Below, piece after piece: positions 34,037 to 49,500 of a stretch of 64,000 nucleotides of DNA. Origin of the DNA: Lichenostomus cassidix. Its lineage: Eukaryota; Chordata; Aves; Passeriformes; Meliphagidae. A model generated the notes under the pieces. That model made no database searches. It saw only the letters and a program-made list of their open reading frames with translations, and was not told the DNA's origin. A program made the translations under genes and the position numbers. Positions within the stretch are counted from its first letter, which is position 1, and each line of letters opens with the position of its first letter. The DNA lies in assembly GCA_008360975.2 (NCBI GenBank), contig CM039211.1:19688943-19752942 (forward strand), in the 5' to 3' direction.

Positions 34037-37000
34037 TTTCCATTTCTTGATGTTGTACCTATAAGTTTTACATTTAATTGAAGCCCCTGTTTCACTTGCA
34101 AGTTCTGTATTTTTTTGAAAATGTAAAACCTTGGTGGTCAACCTTGAAAGTGAAATACATATGTAATGGTAGTTATGTTCTTTTGCATCAAATCATAAAT
34201 CATCCTTGATTAGACAATGACTAAAAAGTTCTTTACTGTAGAGTTCATCTCAATGCCAATTATGCATTTGTTAAGTTCATGTGAGATGTAATTTCCATCC
34301 TGACAATACTATTAAATATCTTGGCTGTCTTATCCAACCCAAGTACTGAAGCCTCCAGTGCTCTTACAAACCTGGTTATGTTCACCATGAAATCTACTAT
34401 AGTTGCATTTGTGTTACAACTAATTGCATCTCAGCTGTTAGTTTCTGAATTACATGGGTGTTTTGCAAATATCCTGCCCAGTTACATAAGCAGAAACCAT
34501 TTCTGGACAAACATGTTTGTTCCTTATGTACCCACCAAGTTATGATAAAAAAAAAAAAATTACTACCACTACTCATGTAAGTTGACAACATTTAATCCAC
34601 AAAAATCTGTGAGTGTTTACAAGGCAATCATGGTGCTGGCATGAACCAAATGAATTGCAAAATGACTTATCAAACTGAGGCCTTGTCAAATGCTGTGCCA
34701 CAAAGTTGAAGGGTCCTGGGGAGAAGTCCTGGTACAAAAAGAATTGAATATTCAAAGGCATTTTCATGTCCAAAAAGGAGTAACCTACTTAGCTAAAATT
34801 CTAGTGAGCAGAGAACACCAGAAAAAGGAAATGTAGACATATACATCCATATTCTAAATCTTTGGATCTGACTTTAATGTATCACTTTAATATGAGCTAA
34901 TTAGTTTTAGAAAAACCTTATCAAATATTTTGAAGCACACACTGCATTTTTTCATGAACCATTTCTAGAGATTTCTTGTTATTTAGTCATTGCCAATAAC
35001 ACAGAAAATCAGGAGATCTGAGTCCTCTCACTATAAGAACTGCAATTCAGCAGTTAATCTATTCTTATTATAGGTTTATTGCACAATTTATTTATTAAAA
35101 AACTACAGACAAATTTACTTTCTGAGAAATTTAACAATCGAAAGATGTAAAATCTATCAATTTATATCACCAAATTTAGCTAAAAAATTATTAATATTTA
35201 TGTGCAACACTTCAAATGGATTGCTGCCCTGAGGTGTGGAAACCTCAGTAAATACTATGCGATTTGAAATAATCAGTAAGGAATTTTGTTTTATTGTGAG
35301 AAAACCTGGATTGTCTTGTAAAACTCTTCTTATATACAAGTATTTCAGTATTGCTGATAGTATCTGTTATTGCAAATTGAGTTTTTCTTTGGAGTACAAA
35401 GACCAAAACCCAATGTCTTAATATTTAATGTCTTAGGTCCTCTCAAACTAATCAATAGCTGTGAAATCTAAATATTTTGAATATCTACACACAAAGGCTT
35501 TGTTTCTTATGTTCATTGTTACAGGTAGTGAATACAACTGCTGCAGTCAGCTACAGTGTTTTCATGAATTAATTTTGTGTGACTAAATTTGTGTGACGTG
35601 TAAAAGAGCATTTTCTTTTCAACAAAGTATTGATATAGCAAATTATGTAACGAAATACTTAGATATGTGGCACAAGACTTAAGTACTTGAGCCCCCAAGA
35701 ATGTTTAACATGTATGTATTCCAGAAAGTAATGGCAAAGTTCATACTGACTCAATCAAAATCAGAGAGAGCCTGCAAAGTGTGTCGCTATACTGATTTTC
35801 ATATCTATGCAGTGAGTAGCACATGTGCAGTAAATATATTCCAGCATCATAAATATTTTATATTCTGTGAGAGAAGAAAGAGAGGTACTTCCTTTTTCAC
35901 TTGTTTTATTTTGGCTTGAAAATTCTGCATTTCTGTCTGCTGCTGTTCTGTCTCTTTGTGTGCTGTTAGGCAGAAGGTCCACAGGAAAAATTATCTAGGA
36001 GACAAACTCTGTGAAAGAAGAAGACTTGACTTAGCTTGATTTGCAAAATTATCAGGAATTTCCTCATTGATTTTTCTAGTAAGTGATGTACTGGATTTCT
36101 GAGCTTACAGAAGGGTATTTATCAGCTGCAGCATGAAAAATAGTTATGTTTCTGCCTTTGAGGATAATGCAGTAAAAAATGTCCTTCTTTAGTCTTTACT
36201 GATATAGACTCTAACATGTTATGACATGTAAACTGTAGGGTGCAGGTCTACTTGAACATGAAAAAAATCTGTGATTTTAATATATTTATTTTGTTGCACC
36301 TTTTGGCATACAGGTTTAACCATTGGTTATGGTACTCCTTTCCTTGGGTACTTGTCTTCCAAACTGTGCTTCCGCTTTGCAGATGTGAGAAAGGTGTAAG
36401 AACACTGTCAGATGAATAGTGCAATACTAAGACATTTTAAGTGCATTTAAGATGTATTTCAGTGAAAACAGACCATGCTCATTTAGTACTAGAGTCTGCC
36501 TGTACATAGCAACTGTAGGAAAGATGAGTTGGCTAACTGCACAGAAAGTGGCATGTCAGAAGCAGACCTGGAAAGCATGTGACCTTAGCAGCTCTATTAA
36601 TTTCAGAGGCCTGACCCAGACAGAAACTTCAGCAAGACATTTGGAATGAGGATATAAATATATCTTAAAATTCAAGTAGAAAACAACCTTTGAAGTCTAG
36701 TAGAACCAAAGGGCTGCCTATTACAGGACTGGGCAGAGCATTCAGTAAAACTTTTATAAAAAATTGAAATTAAATACGTGTTATGAAAAACAGCAGGACT
36801 CATTGTCATGTGGTCTCTAAGAAGCATAACCATACACCCTGAAGTATCAAATTTCTTCACACTGCAAGCAGCAAAATGAAGGACTTGAAAGAACACTGGT
36901 GATCTTACATCATTCATCTTTCTCATTAATTTAGACTGCAGGGAAACAGCTGGTGAAGGAACTAAGCCCAGGCATAATTGCCACTGCTATTATGAAGTCC

Positions 37001-37414
37001 TGAAGACAAGGAATCAATAGGATCTAATTTAGGGCTTTCAGTCTCCAACTGATCTAACAAAAAAAAAGGGTAATTAACATCCATTATCTTCTAATAAAAA
37101 TTATCTCTGTTGCTCTTAATCTATTATTATTAAAGAGGGATCTCCCAGGCTCTGTCTTGTATGTAACTGATATCTGTGATTTCCTGTTATCTTTCAGACT
37201 GCTTCTTATGGTTGTTTTTCCAAAGCATGTTAGATAGGTGATTATCTGGTGAGCCAAGACACATAGGAATTTTATGTCCTAGCCCTTCAAACTATTTTTA
37301 ACATTGCAAAGTTGACAGTATCAAATAGATTATTGAATTCTTATGCATGATGGCAGAGGATAAAATTTGAAGTATGGTGTTACTATGTAAGATGTCACCT
37401 TATTCAGACAAAAA

Positions 37415-37480
37415 GAAGAAAATTGTCAATTTTTCATCAAGAGAATGTCACTAATTTATCAAGAAAATTGTCACTAATTT
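37415..37480. repeat. Diverged 22-23 bp tandem repeat
   Basis: ATCAAGAGAATGTCACTAATTT (37436-37457) is followed directly by a 23-bp near-copy with AAAATTGTCACTAATTT (37458-37480). It is preceded by a more degenerate copy, AGAAGAAAATTGTCAATTTTT (37415-37434). It is a short minisatellite of two to three units. Confidence 0.8.
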
Positions 37481-40343
37481 CATGAGACTAAAAATGCTCA
37501 TAGTAACTTTGGCAGCACTTAAGTTCTCAAAGGCTGGCAGACATGCTATGCATTTCACAAACAGCACACAATATATTTTTCCATATTCAAGAAGATCAAT
37601 CACAAAGCCTTTGAGAAAAAGTAAATAGAAGAATTTCAGCATCACTTTCTACATCTGGTATTTTCTACCTCTGTTAAACTTACAGATAAGCTATATAGTA
37701 CTTGTTTTCTCTCACAGTTTATAGTATGTACAATAAAAGAGCTTCTGACTTCTCAGACAGGACTGAACAAGATACACTTATGAGACACAGTGAGTGGGAG
37801 TATGGGTCTCGATTTCTCATCTAAGGAATTAACAAAGAATTTAGCTAAATTATTAATAAACCTCTATCAGTCCAGTGGAAATCTACAGTCTTTATTATAG
37901 GAGTTTAACTCTTCAAAATTATTTGACATTTAAAAAATTAGTTAGAGTTAAAAAGAATGTGTGAAGGCTTAATGGTCCTAAGCAAGCAGTTAGATGCTAT
38001 GACCCCAGTCTGCACCCTAAAAACTGCTTTTGACAAGCAAAATCCCCAAAACTGTTTGACTTGACAGCACCAAAAATTAGCTGCCTACCTCTTGTGCAAG
38101 GTTCTTTGAGTGTCATAAAATAGGTATTTCCCATGCCTGTCTCGAGCTCACAGGCTATTAATCTTTCTTTCTGAATGTCTGCTGCGTTGAGCTTTGGAAA
38201 GCCACAATGGGAATAAGATCTGAGCCCAACAGCTTTTCTGCTAAATAAGATTATATGGGTTGTAGGAGATAGGCTAAAAATACTGCCTTGCCCACAGATG
38301 CTTGAATGAACTACAACCTCTCAGGAATGTATCTTATACCTAACTGCAAGAAGACTTTCCATGGTGTGCTTAAGGATGATGTAATTTAATATTTATGAAT
38401 ACATTAATGGTGAGTACACTCATCTGTCTGGTTTTACTGTAATTTCTAGTTTAAAAAAATATCTGAGTAATCCCAACATAGGTACATATGTTTCAAGTCT
38501 TTTACTTGCATTATAACTCTTATATTTATTCTTCAAGCACTACATTAGGACAGGACTCCATAAATCAGACCTGAAACTTGCCCTTGCTTCAGAACACATA
38601 CCTTAAAGGAAAATGAAAAAACTGACTGTGCACCAAAATACTTGGTTCCTAGAGTTTAGTCTTGCAGCATCCCAATTCTACATTACAGCTGAATAAACTG
38701 GCTTAGTTAACCTAAATGTAAACTGTCTGATTAAATGTCCTTCAAATTTAAACATTTATAATTTCTGTTCTGTCACTTGTCCATTTTACATATCAAACCA
38801 TTATTTTATATAGAAATATTTCAAAAGTACTTAATTTCCAAGTATTTTATAAAGAAGGTAGAAAATTGAGGTCTCTAAAAGAATGAATAAGAATGTTTCT
38901 TCTGCATGAGTCTAATTCCAACAGAGGATGACAGGTACTCACCTGAAGCACTTTTTTTTCTTAATTTAGCTAAATTCTTTGTTAATTTGTGGTGCCTCAA
39001 GTAAATCTCAAAGTAAACCAATTTATTTTGATTCCTTAATGAAAAAGATTTACTTCTGAAGGCGTGATAGCATTTTGTGAGGAGCTATAGTTCAGACACC
39101 TGTTCCTCATTACGAATTAGCCCATCTTTCCAAAGATGAGTTTTTGAGACAGGCTGACTTCTTTATATACAGTTACAAAACCACATATTTCATGAAGTCC
39201 AGAAAAAATGTCCTTGTTTAGTGTAGAGGTATGATTCAGCAAACCTACGTGACATAGAATCATTCATCTTTCTTACAGACACCACCACCTACATTGTATT
39301 TTCTTCACCACAAACATTTGATTTTTTTTGCACTATTGAATAGCAATTCTTCAGTGTTCATCTAATAATAAACATCAGTAAAATAAGCACAGTCTGTTTT
39401 TATATAGTTTTGTGACTGAAAGGCTAAATTTTTACCATAAGTAAAAAGCTGTCTCCAAAGGCTATATCAGGTTTTGGAATGCAAAGACTAAGAAAAGCAA
39501 ATTACAAAAGGTAAGGTAATTACAACACAATTAATGTTGAGGTGGTATTTACAGACTAGACAAAACAAAAGCAGTGATTAAATTGCATTCAGTGGCCTGC
39601 AGATAGTGAGATCTCAAGTTGCTTGCTCAAATTCATCCCTAGTTACTCTACCCCGTAGAAAATTTCTACTTTTAATACTCAAAAGATTACCCAAAAATTT
39701 CTAGTGTTGTCTTCCTTTTAGCATAAAGCTCCTTTTATTAGCATAATGAAGGAATATAAAATGCTTAAGTGAAAGAATTTATTACCCACGAATAATTTGT
39801 TAAAATTCAAATTACTTCACTGTAAAATAATTCTCTTTTTGGACGTTTAGAGTGAAATCTCCATGTAATCACAGTAGAGTTTTTTGTCTCTTCCATAAAG
39901 ACATTTTTCCAGCTGTTCTAGGGTTGAACTTGCTGGCAGTAACAGATGCTCAGAATGATCAGGGGCTATATCCCACCTTTCCCTGGTTACAGCCCTCTCT
40001 CAGCTGCAGGAGCACAGCCTTATGCAGAACCATACAATAGAATACACCCTATGTAGTCTACTCTTTAGTAGAATGCAGACGACAAGTAAAATTTGAAATC
40101 TTTCACAGGTACACAACTACTGATTCTGAGAGCAGTGTTATAGCCAAATCTATGGCCCATTTAAAAAGGAGCAACAAGATCTACAAGGATTTACAGGAAA
40201 ATAATCCCTGAAGGTGTCGCTCTGCTAAAGGCTTCGGAGCTATCCTCCCTTGGATTTGTCTTTGAGATGATGTGAATTTGACAGAAAGCAGCCAAGCTTC
40301 AAGACATTTAAATACCACAGATTGTTTACAGAGCAGCAGATAT

Positions 40344-40377
40344 TATATTAGCTGCACAGCACAGCACAGCTAATATA
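40344..40377. repeat. 11-bp perfect inverted repeat with 12-nt loop
   Basis: TATATTAGCTG (40344-40354) and CAGCTAATATA (40367-40377) are exact reverse complements around CACAGCACAGCA. The loop itself is a short CACAG repeat. It is a potential cruciform or RNA hairpin of unknown role. Confidence 0.85.
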
Positions 40378-43300
40378 CTTCCTACAGTATTTCTGTTAAA
40401 TATTTATGAACTTCCTCTTTGATATTTGGATTGTCTTGCAGAAAAGGTCTGAACCAATCTATATTGACTCTATCAAAAATTATAAATTTTACATCTATAT
40501 TAGTTATAATTAGCAGGATATACAAACACAATTTTGAATTAAGATATCAGATTCCTTCACATATGCTGCTGCAAAACATTCATAAAACAAATCTCTGAAG
40601 ACTCCCTTTCAATGGCTTTTCATGAGATGAACTGAATGGCTACTTCTGGTTGACCCTAATCTATGCAAATAGAGTAATCTAGCCTAAGCACTGTGTCAGA
40701 AGTGAATTTTCATTTGTGCCTCTTCCGACCCTAGAACTGGATTGAAGACATGATTTACTACAAATATGACACACTTGTGTATATAGCAGGAGTCACACTA
40801 GGCACAACATTAACGTAATGAAAAAACAAGCATCAAAACTCTTTGCAAGCTGGTTTTTAATGCAAGATATTGCTCACCTAGTATCTTTATACACATAGCG
40901 AAATTATGACTGTCTAGGTATGAAACCATTGGAGAAGTTCCGTATTACATAATTTTCTAAAATTAGTTAATATTGACACCTGTGAAAGCACTAGTATGCT
41001 GAAAAGTTGGAAGAGGAAGTGCAAAAATCTGAGATATTTTTAAAACAAAATAGATATAGAAATATTTAATGGAAATTAGAAGTGATCAAAACTCTCCAAA
41101 ATGTGTGCACAGAAGTGGGAATCTGTGGCTGGAGCATTTCTGGTGGTGGATTTGTTTGTTTTATCATCCCATCTTTCCATTCTGCCTGTTTCCAATTTGT
41201 GAAATTGAAATACATATTTCTACATAGTTTTGTTAAATAGCTTTGCACAGTCCTTAGGCATATGAAAGTGCTAGATATCTGCTCTCTTTTCATCCATAGA
41301 CAATATTAGAATAGATGCACCTTCTATTTTTATGACAGAGTTTTATAAGTAACATTCAAAAACACTTGTTCAATAAGTATTCGTATTGCAAGGGCTATGA
41401 ATACTTTAGTTGAAAACAAAGTTACATTTGCTTAATTACATTGCATCCCAGAGGACCTAAAAAAGACCTACATACCTAAATAAGTAACATACAGTGATTT
41501 ATTACATATTTTATTCTCTTGACCCTCAGGTGGACAAGTTAATTTTTCCTGTCTGTGAATTAGTACCCGGCAGTGCATATGAATACTCTAACTGTTTTTG
41601 TTCAAAAGTTGCCATTCTCCTCTTCAGAAACTTCTGTGTTAAAAAACAAATCACGGTGGAGAAATTCACCTACTTTTTTAAAAGTGCAGAAGTTCTCCTT
41701 TAGAAATTTACTGTACTATTACATAACTGGTTATTCAATGTCCCTCTGCATTTAGCAGAACTCAATGTCCAAGTGTATTTTTTGAGGTGTCTCTGTCTCA
41801 CACATGATCTGCAGACCTCTCACTAATGACCAAGGAACACCTGGTATGTCATGCAGTTTTAGTAATGATACTTAAATCTTAAAAAGTGGAAAAGTCCATG
41901 TTTGGAAACCTCAGATATCTGCAGAAGTCATTCTGTTCTGACTTCCTGCAAAACATTAGAGAATTACTTTACCTGGTTTTATGAATACTGATCCACCGGA
42001 TAATAGAATTTACACTAATTTCAGCAAAAGTCCTAAAAAAGAGTCTGATTCTGTCTATATCTCAGAATAAGATATCTTGAGTAATATTTATTTGCTTTAA
42101 ATATGTGAATTTGTTTCAGAGAGTTTATCTGAAGCTTTGAATAACCCATATAGTAGCTTTGAAAGTATATTTTCAGCTTTTGGCTTGTCCCTACTGTGCT
42201 GTTCTGCAAAGATTTAAAATTTTACTTTACTCAGAAGAAGACCTATAATTTGCAGTTCATGCATAAAAGTGTGTGTGGCCTTATTGGCCAGCTGTTTTGT
42301 TCTAACTAAATGTTCTGTCTGAAACTAATATTGCCATTGAGTTGACTTAAATACTCACTTTGAGTTTTCCAACATAAAAATCTTTGTTGGGAAAAAAGAA
42401 AACTTGAAGCTTGAAGTTACCTAATTTTATTTAGCAGATCTTTTTACCCCTTTATTACACCTTTACACATGTTCTAGTTAAAAAAAAAAAAAAGACATAT
42501 ATAATCCACAGACAAAAATAATGCGAAACCATGGAACTTCTAATTTCAGTGTTGTTTCCCAACTTTTATCCAAGGTTCCTAGTTTGCTTTATTTGTATTG
42601 ACAGAGGAGATTTGCAATATAACTCATGGTGCTGGTGAAAGCATATTTACAGTCACTGTACTTTTGCTTATCACCAGTGTGAATTATTAGCCACCAGTCA
42701 CACAAGAGCATATGGTTGCAAAAGGACAATATTGTTCATAGGTAAATTCATGTGAGCAACAACTTGCAGTTCATTAGGGAAATTTAATGGGATTTATCAA
42801 GAGACAATGAGTAATACATGCCTGAAAACAGCACTAGGATTCATACACAATGCTGAGTAAAAGCTGCTGAGTAAATGTTAAACCTGATTTCCTACATTGC
42901 AATTAAAAGAGATGATGACTATGTTTTGGCCTGGATTTTCAAAGGAAGTCACAGTCCCAATATTTTCTTTTCACGTTATTTTTTACTGTGTGGATTACGA
43001 AAATTTGACTTCAAATGTCTTTCTCTTAATTCTAAGATCTCCAGTAACTTCCTTGTAATATTTAAGTCCTACCTCCTAGCTACAAACTGCCAAAATTTTT
43101 GTAGGGGTCAGCACAGACAAAATTCTTCTGTGATGTGATATGATTAAAATATATTTGTTTCATTGACATCTTTTCTGAATTAATGATCAGTGAGATATAT
43201 TATTTTTGTGTCGTGGGCAAATGCTGTTATATTTTCACTACTGTTACTCAAGGTTGTAAATGCCTATTTCAGTCTGAAAGAGAAAGATGTGTGCTGTAGT

Positions 43301-43539
43301 TTAAAGTTGTTTTAATTCCATTATTTTGTTTTGCAAGGCTCTTTGCTACCTGTTTTATCCTGAAAAGTGGGATTCATCTTCTATTTTAACTCTATCTTAT
43401 GGTATGATAGTTTACAAAAATTATGCAATTGGGTAAAATGTCTGCTAAAATATGAACTGCATCTGGGGGATTTGTTTGGTTGGTTTCTTGTGGGTTTGGT
43501 GGTGGGAGGGAGCTGGTAGGATATTTTTATTATTGGTTT

Positions 43540-43590
43540 CAATTTGTTTGTTTGTTTTATCATTTGTTTTCTTGCTTGTTTGCTCGTTTT
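43540..43590. repeat. T/G-rich (TTTG)n tract
   Basis: Imperfect TTTG/TTTC repeats. Simple low-complexity DNA. Confidence 0.75.
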
Positions 43591-46500
43591 GAGAGAAGGG
43601 ATAAATAATCAGCCCATTTCATTTAATCATTTTGTCTGGATTGTAAAAGGAAAGGTAAATTGAGTGATAAATCCACAAATTCTGAGGTAGTGTGATATTA
43701 GTTTTAAGTAGCAGGGAGCACTGACAAAGAACAAGATCTCATGCCAAAGGAAATTTTCCCATGCAGCAGTGCCTCAGAATGGCTCTAAAGCATGGGAGTC
43801 AGCTGGACTGAAATCAATGGGAAGTTTTAACAATTGTTTAAATTATTATTTTTTATAAGACAATGCACATATATATTTTGAATACTGAAATAACCTACAT
43901 GAATTTATGGAAATTAATACAATGAGAATAGGTCCCCATAACTAATTTTTTCAATGTCAGATGTATGAATATGGAGAAATTGAGTTGTTTGTATTACCAT
44001 CATTCTTTACAGTCATTGAGGAGTGTCTACAGAAGAGGTTTTTCACTACCTTAGCCCAAAGGAGGTCAGTCAAACACACTGACTCTTACAAGACAGCACC
44101 ATCCAGTGCAAAATCTGGTAACACTCTTGAAGTCCATTTTATCTTCGTAGCTTCCAAAGTTGCACTAAACACCACAATTACAGCTTAGAGTATTTCTACT
44201 TACTACATAGGGTCAATGGCTTTATTTCTGTGCCTGTCTGCTCCCTTGCATCCTTTTCTAGCACAGCACAACATAAAGGAGCTGGAGACAGACACCTAAG
44301 TAACCAGCCACCCACTTAATACCTAGCATTATTCCTTCCTCTCTATGCAGAGTAAACCCTAAACATTTTTAAATGCTCATTTGAACTGGCTCAACCTTTG
44401 AAATAAAAGGGGCATCCAAAGTAAGTCCACATAAAATTTATGTGATTATGGTTTAAACAATTCTTCCTTTTGAATGTTCTTTAGCTCTCATGATTAAATC
44501 AGAGTCAATGATTCTTCAGATGTTAATCTTATAAATCAGATTTATCCTTGGAGTGATCTAAACACTGATTCTTTATAAAGAGCTATTTATTGAACTTGCA
44601 ATTGAGGTAGAGTAAGAGGAAGTTATAGCAGAACAATACTTCAAATTCACAAAAAATATAGCTTTCTCAAACTTTTAATAGAATTTTGACTGTCATTATG
44701 ATAGAGCACCAATATATCGGCTAAAGCAATAATGTGAAATACAATTGTGAGAAGATACATAAGATTATTTTTATCAAGCATTCTAGGTCTCGGTCTTTTG
44801 ACATTTAATACTTCAAAATTTGAGCTGTCAGTTGTGTTAATCATTTTGGAAGTAACTTGTACTGCCACATAAAGCTTTTAAAATTAATTCCTAATACTAT
44901 TACAAAAGAATGATCCTTGTATTTTAAAATCTGTCACAAATTGCTTCGATGAATTCAAAGGTTTATTTGTTCCCACTCCAAATCGAGAAAAGACTTTTTT
45001 TAACAAGTTACAGAAGGACAACATCAACCACACTATCTGACTTTCACAGCCATCATTTGTTGCCTCTGACTGTGCTATCATGTGTACCAAATACTATTGT
45101 TCATTTTTTATACTTCACTTATTTATTAACAACATAGGAACATTTTAGTATGCTGGTCTAAGCATAAGTGTGAAGAAAAACACATTCTCTTTCTTGAAAA
45201 GAGACTCTAAAAAAACCAAAGTATCTCACATAAGCAACAGCACCAACAGCACCAGTAATTACAAAGACAAAAAAATTAAAAGAAGAGAAAAATGAGGAAG
45301 CTAAAATGTCACTATATTTAGCCAGCTTCACTGCCCATTTGTATTAATAGTTGTCTAAATAGTTGTGCAAAACCTCTATACATCTTATATTCGCAGCCAC
45401 GTCTTATATTCGTTGATCTATTACTGGACCCCCAAGATGGTATTCATGACCAGATCATTAACACATCTCAAAGTACCTGATCTGATGACCTGCCTCCTGC
45501 ATGAACTTAAGAATAAAGTTTATTATATTTTCTTTTCAATCCCATTTACTGTTGTCAGCAATTTTTGACAACCAGTTGCATTTCTTTATCCCTCTTGTAT
45601 AAAGAGCACCAATATCTAGTGTTATACATATATAAATGTTTTTCACCATACATAATGTTCCAAAAATATTTTTCTTATTTCATGTTATTGTCAAAAATAC
45701 TACCAGAGATATTGATATATCTTGAAATATAATTAATAATAATTTGCTAGATTTTCTCAACATCTTTGATGAAAAATGAGACTGTAATGTGTAGTGACCT
45801 CAAGCAATGGAGCAGAGACAGCATTTCATAGCAATGGAAGGTAACAGTTTGTTTCTGCTCAGATCTCTTAATCGAAGGACAATAATTTTAACACAAAAAA
45901 TTTGGGACCCAAATGGAAAGATTTTCGTCTTTGCAAAGAACCAACAGAATAGTGCAGAATACAGGACTCTAGAGAGAATCAGCCTAATTTATTTCAACAA
46001 AGACTTCCAGACAGAGTCACTGTATTTCCAATTTACCTACGTACCAAAAAGTACAAAACTAGACTCAGAGCAGATGAGAAAGTCTCAGGGGTCTCAGAGT
46101 CCAAAGTTCTTCTTTAATTCCAAGTTACAATCCATTAGCTACTAATTTTTCCAAAGACCTCAAAGGACTTTTCAACCTATATAAGTACCAAAATTAGTTA
46201 CTCCAACATTTTAGTACCAATTTAAGATGTAATCCCTCATGCTGTAACTAGACTGTTTTAAAAAACCACATATATTTATTTACCTTTCCCCTCCTTTTGG
46301 ATGGCATTTGTGTTGATGCTTTTTTCTTCTCCTCATAACTTTTCTTGTACATATACGATTATTATTTAAATCCTACGTTATAAAGTGGTTTACATTTATA
46401 ACCATGCATACGTATTCAAGTATGGCATTTCAATTAAAACTAGTAAGAACCAACTAACTAAATACAGATTTGTGAGGTGGTTATAACATTTCAGTTATAA

Positions 46501-49500
46501 AAATATTCAGGAGTTAGTTATAGTTCGAATATTAATAGAAAAAGCAAGTTAAAAACCTTATGAGATCAGTATCAACATAAATATTTCTTTTCAATTTTTA
46601 TGATATTGCCATTTCACTGTTGTTTCAGTCTAGAAAGTTCACCATTATAAAAAGGCCACTGCATATACTTTGAAAATTTAGAAATTATGCATCCAAAAGA
46701 AGCATAGGGAGTGAAAAACTAATTCTGATTTTCCAAGAGTATGAATCAGCTTGAATCCAATATTTGATTTATGTATATAAGGATATGGACATAAGCAAAG
46801 AGAGGAAAACAAAAATAGTTTAAGACCAGTAACAGTGCCCCTAAAGCTGTAAAGCCCATCTATCTGGGGTCTCCTAAGTATATAGAATATTCAGGGGAAT
46901 ACTGCTTATATAGAATTAAAATTGGGGATTAGGGTCTTTCTTTTTAGGCATGGTTTAAAATTGTTTGTTCTTTTAATGATGCTGGCCTGTACTCTGTTAA
47001 AATATTTATTGCAATTCAGTTCAGTGGAAGATAGATATTAAGTAGGTTTATAGTTTCCACCCTCTTTTCACCTTCATTAGTACAGCATGATTTTATGGGT
47101 TTTTTTTTTAAATTAACATGCCCCCTGAGCTATGATACTGTGGCATACTGATGAGGCCACAGCTTTCAAAATTTTTCTAACTGCCTCCAGAGGACATTCT
47201 GGACCCAAATGAATCTCATCTCCCATTGACTTGAATAATTCTTCTTTCTAATGTCAAATATCACTGTCATATCAAAATCAAAAAAAAAAAAAAGGAAAAC
47301 CAAAAGAAGACCCAGCCATCCTTTTTGTTACAGATTTGTAAATGTTTGTAATAAAGGTTATGATTTGTTTTTTCCAGTTAGAGCAGTGGTATGTCAAAAG
47401 AGACATTATTTCTTCCTACGTAATCCATCTCACAGAAAAAGCAGGTATTTTGGTGATTTGTTTAATTATCAGCTTTACTGCTGCTATACTAAGTTACAGC
47501 TCTGCTAGCTCGACAAGAAAAATGGGAGGGTAAACTAATGGCCAAGTAGAACTACTCAAACTTTCTTTATCAGTTGGAGGCAAACAGAGAATGTCCTGTG
47601 GCATTTGCTTAACTATATTTCAATGTAATGATTTGTGTTTGTTTTGGTTTTTTTATATATTGAGCTGATTCTGGCTTTAAGTTTTGGGGTTACTTGTGCA
47701 TCACTAATTTCTGTTACCATCTCTGGTGCCATGTGTTGGGAAGGCTAGGACTTATCTCAAATCACTGCTATTTGGTGTAAGCCTACATCTCCTTAAAATC
47801 AATGATAAATAAAACTTACTGAGATAATTTGGGGCAGAGCAGACTTGACGCTAAAAACATTGTAAAAACTCACTCATTTTGTCATGGTTTACTTTTGCTA
47901 TATATTTTCATAGTTTATTTTTGCCATATTTTATGCTTCTGTCTTTTACTGAATCTGTACAAGACTTGTGAAGACTGTGAACTAAGATGTGTTTCACTAC
48001 AGAAAGCACTTGTGTGAACATGGCATTGATTTTAAGATAGCTGTATACTGTATTAGGGAAGCAGAAACTAAAAAAATAGCTAATTTGACAACCCATAACA
48101 GTAAAAAACTATTAGGTATTCTTTACTGTTCCGTCAGGTACTTTGTGTCAATGATTAAACATCTAATGATTGCTAATGCTGTAATATTCCTTGCAAATGT
48201 CTTAAGCTAAATATCATTGTAATTGCTGAGTGGTTTTCATTTTACTGATTTCACAGTTTACAAGCTTTCTGGTGGTGTTATTAACAAGGACTTTACACTT
48301 GAAACTTCTGGTTTACTATTTGCCCTGTTTTATCATTTAGCAGAACTAAACTTTGTCATTAAACCAAATAGCCTTTTCCAGTTATTCACTCAATGCCTTG
48401 CTAGCAAAGGAATCATTTCTGCCAGAACTGCAAACATTTTGATTGCTGTGAAATGTTACAACAATCTGTCCAGGTTCTGCACATATATGTCAAAATCTGT
48501 CAAGCCTGCCTTGCTCTGGGAAACAAACCTTTTTCCTGAAGATAAATTTACAGCGCTCTTGAAACAAGTGGTTGATGTGTTTATTTAAAGGTGTTTTTCA
48601 AACTCTGAGAAGTTTTCATTCATGAAGCCTGAAATATTAACTAAGCATTTAATTATGACACTAAAAGCCCACAAACCTGTATCTGTTAAGTAGAACATAC
48701 AGTGAAAATTTACATTCACGAACTACAGAAATGTCAGCTAACTGAAAATCTGTAAAACAGGCCTCTGTTTATGTTAACCTTCTAGATTTCTCTTGTTCTA
48801 GTACTTAGTATAAGACTTTCCAGCAATTAAGATGAATCTTATACACAGTACAAACTTACTAGGAAGTTTTGTTCCTATTACTTGCTATCTTGCTCTATTA
48901 GCAATTGGCAATAAATTAAATTAATTTTACCCACAGGTATTTTCATTACATTTTCTAACCCTGTCCTGCAGAGGAGAGGGAGTGAAAGAGCAGCTTGGGG
49001 AGCACCCAAAAACCAGCTAAGTTCAATGCCACACACATGTCAAAACTTGTGGACCAATTTTTCCATTTGAAAAAACAGGTTAGTCTTAGTTTGTCCATGA
49101 ACCTCTGAAACCAATGCCTACTTTTTGCTATTGCTGTTGAATTATGTGTAAAATATTTTGCAATCTTAGAAAAAATAAAAGTCTTCAAGATTGAACCACA
49201 AGTCAGTAAACTCTCTCCTGTCTTGATAAACTGCTTCACTTTCTTTATTCTTAATGATATCCTTAGACTATTTTGTTAAAATCTTGCTTACTTTGTAGTT
49301 TTAAGTGAGATTAAATGATGAACAATGGCTAAAGCAACATGGCCCAGAAGTTCCAGAAAAAATTGTTTTCCTCTTTTCCATTGGTTTTGAAGTCAGAGTT
49401 TCATTTAAACTAAGGTTTTCTAACATTTTCTTTACAAATGTTGAGACTCTGAAGTGTCTAATTTACCCTCTCAGTGGTCAGGAGCAGAGAGATTTTTAGC

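Noticed and set aside
41521..41700. Exon-like segment after CTTGACCCTCAG with a translation that faintly resembles a fibronectin type III strand (LVPGSAYEY)
   Set aside because: The match is a few residues only, the pyrimidine tract is weak, no donor follows at a sensible place, and the rest of the frame does not fit the fold.
48223..48588. 121-codon plus-strand open frame with protein-like composition
   Set aside because: No family resemblance, no good splice or promoter context, and a few frames of this length are expected by chance in 64 kb. It would need conservation or peptide evidence.
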